From Methylococcaceae bacterium (lineage in GTDB: Bacteria; Pseudomonadota; Gammaproteobacteria; Methylococcales; Methylomonadaceae), in the NCBI GenBank assembly GCA_016715325.1, contig JADKAL010000012.1, positions 1-27,757 of the forward strand: a stretch of 27,757 bases of DNA. Direction: 5' to 3'. The position numbers and the translations under genes are program-made. Under the pieces are notes generated by a model. It was not told the origin of the DNA, did not search any database, and saw nothing but the letters and a program-made list of their open reading frames with translations. Below are positions 26,602 through 27,757 of the stretch, piece after piece. Every line of letters begins with the position of its first letter. Position 1 is the first letter of the stretch.

Positions 26602-27757
26602 TTAACGGCATTGGTAGTCCTGCCATACCTTAATCAAGGCAATTTCCAGGGACTGGATGAACAGCCTTGGTTGAAACAGGGGCTTTTCGATAACCGCTTG
26701 CGCCAGTTTTTGTTTAAGGGCGGAGACTTTGCCAGGATGATTGCCCAGTTCAATGGCCTTTTGCAAATAGTCCTGAACCGAATTGCAGATCAATTCGTTC
26801 ATCCCTAAGGCATTACACAAGCTCGCGCCCATGCGGGCGACATAGGTTTCGCCGGGGCAAGTAAGTACTGGCAGACCGGCCCAGAACGCGCCAACGGCGG
26901 TGGCGCCGGCATTATAAATAAAAGTATCTAAGAATAAATCCGCCAATTTATAGCGGGCGAGGTATTCGGCATGGGGTATATTATCGGCAAACACCAGTCG
27001 CGACGGTTCTACGCCAAGGTCACTCGCCGCTTGCCGCAAGCGTTCGGCTATAACAACCCTACCTGCATTGCCCAGCCACAATACGCTATCCGGTACGTGG
27101 AGCAATATTTGCATCCACACCTTAAATACGGCCGGATCGATTTTGTAAGTACCATTAAAGCAACAAAATACAAAGGCATGTTCGGGTAGTCCGAAATCCG
27201 CCCTTGTTAATGCTGTGTCTGCAATATCCATCGGCGATGCAACCCAGGCATTGGGCAGATAGACGACCTGTTCGGTATAGAGGTGGCTCAATTCCGGCGG
27301 GATAAGGGTTGAGTCGGCAATAATAAAAGGGATGAATTCCGCACCCATCGTGCCGGGGTAGCCAAGATACTGCATTTGCACCGGCGCAGGTTTGAGTGCG
27401 AAAACAGTGGTCATTGAGTATGCCGTATAGCCTGCAAGGTCGATCAAGATGTGGATGCCGTCATTTCGAATATGTTGGGCTATTGCGTCTGGGACTTGGC
27501 TGGACATATCGAAAAAATGGTCGCAGCCTTGACGGATGGCTTGGGACCATTCGTCATCGGCAGAAATAAGGCTGTAGGCAAAGATTTCAAACCGGGAACG
27601 ATCATGGTGTTGGAACATCCGGTGGATCAATGTGCCGACGGCGTGACCACGAAAATCGGGCGAAACATAACCAATACGAAGGCGTTCGGTATTTGTGACT
27701 TTGGTGTTGGCCGACAATTCGCTGTGCAAGGGCAATGCCGCTTGTTCATAGGATTTT
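26602..27757 (-). CDS. O-GlcNAc-transferase-like protein (GT41/SPINDLY family), C-terminal part, 5' end beyond window
   Basis: The frame is open to the right edge with no ATG before the conserved core, so this is the 3' part of a longer gene (at least 384 codons here). Motifs of the GT41 catalytic region are clear: LRIGYVSPDFRGHAVG near its start, HILIDLAGYT, PVQMQYLGYPGTMG, FCCFNGTYKIDPAVFKVW, LWLGNAG, RLVFADNIPHAEYLARYKLADLFLDTF, NAGATAVGAFWAGLPVLTCPG and ARMGASLC. Such bacterial proteins usually carry TPR repeats upstream, expected outside the window. They are annotated as O-linked N-acetylglucosamine transferases acting on proteins or glycans, and the real substrate is unknown. It ends 356 bp before kdpF and appears unrelated to the Kdp locus. 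Confidence 0.9.
   Translation of the reverse strand, partial: KSYEQAALPLHSELSANTKVTNTERLRIGYVSPDFRGHAVGTLIHRMFQHHDRSRFEIFAYSLISADDEWSQAIRQGCDHFFDMSSQVPDAIAQHIRNDGIHILIDLAGYTAYSMTTVFALKPAPVQMQYLGYPGTMGAEFIPFIIADSTLIPPELSHLYTEQVVYLPNAWVASPMDIADTALTRADFGLPEHAFVFCCFNGTYKIDPAVFKVWMQILLHVPDSVLWLGNAGRVVIAERLRQAASDLGVEPSRLVFADNIPHAEYLARYKLADLFLDTFIYNAGATAVGAFWAGLPVLTCPGETYVARMGASLCNALGMNELICNSVQDYLQKAIELGNHPGKVSALKQKLAQAVIEKPLFQPRLFIQSLEIALIKVWQDYQCR

Overview
The window looks like chromosomal DNA of a methane- or methanol-oxidising gammaproteobacterium (Methylococcales-like). This is inferred from gene content: an NAD-linked molybdenum formate dehydrogenase operon and a formaldehyde-activating-enzyme homologue lie among ordinary gammaproteobacterial genes (metH, pqiABC, kdp). 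Base composition is moderate, with a few clearly AT-rich patches. I see no rRNA, tRNA, CRISPR array, insertion sequence or phage gene.

Region by region: (1) 1-5150, minus strand: fdsG-fdsB-fdsA-fdhD, a soluble NAD+-dependent formate dehydrogenase and its sulfur-transfer accessory protein; fdhD runs off the left edge. (2) 5437-7355: a small alpha/beta hydrolase, an AT-rich pair made of one exported and one membrane protein of unknown function, a strong terminator, and a convergent DUF2970 membrane protein. (3) 7444-12695, plus strand: cobalamin-dependent methionine synthase metH, a kinase of the APH/NahK type whose start overlaps the metH stop, and an AT-rich orphan membrane protein. (4) 12811-16813, minus strand: a Fae paralogue that lacks the catalytic histidine, then two half-size pqiA genes, pqiB (MCE protein) and pqiC (lipoprotein), probably one transcript. 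(5) 17108-26245, minus strand: the potassium-uptake locus kdpF-A-B-C-x-D-E, where x is an additional membrane-anchored helical protein. (6) 26602-27757, minus strand: the C-terminal catalytic part of an O-GlcNAc-transferase-like (GT41) protein that runs off the right edge.

The genes fall into three functional themes. Fds oxidises formate, the last C1 intermediate, to CO2 and makes NADH; the Fae paralogue belongs by family to formaldehyde handling, but its active site is altered. The Pqi genes encode a predicted inner-to-outer-membrane lipid transport bridge. The Kdp genes encode a high-affinity K+ ATPase with its two-component regulator, and a T-rich inverted-repeat site sits next to a plausible promoter upstream of kdpF.

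The most notable points are: the Fae paralogue without its catalytic His, placed directly before pqi; a probable tandem four-helix-bundle sensor-like protein between kdpC and kdpD; three separate apparent one-base deletions in 2.7 kb of the kdp locus (one in kdpB, two in the helical protein), which mean either decay or sequence error; a long dyad structure between kdpE and the Fae gene; and a base-composition step inside metH near its first domain boundary.
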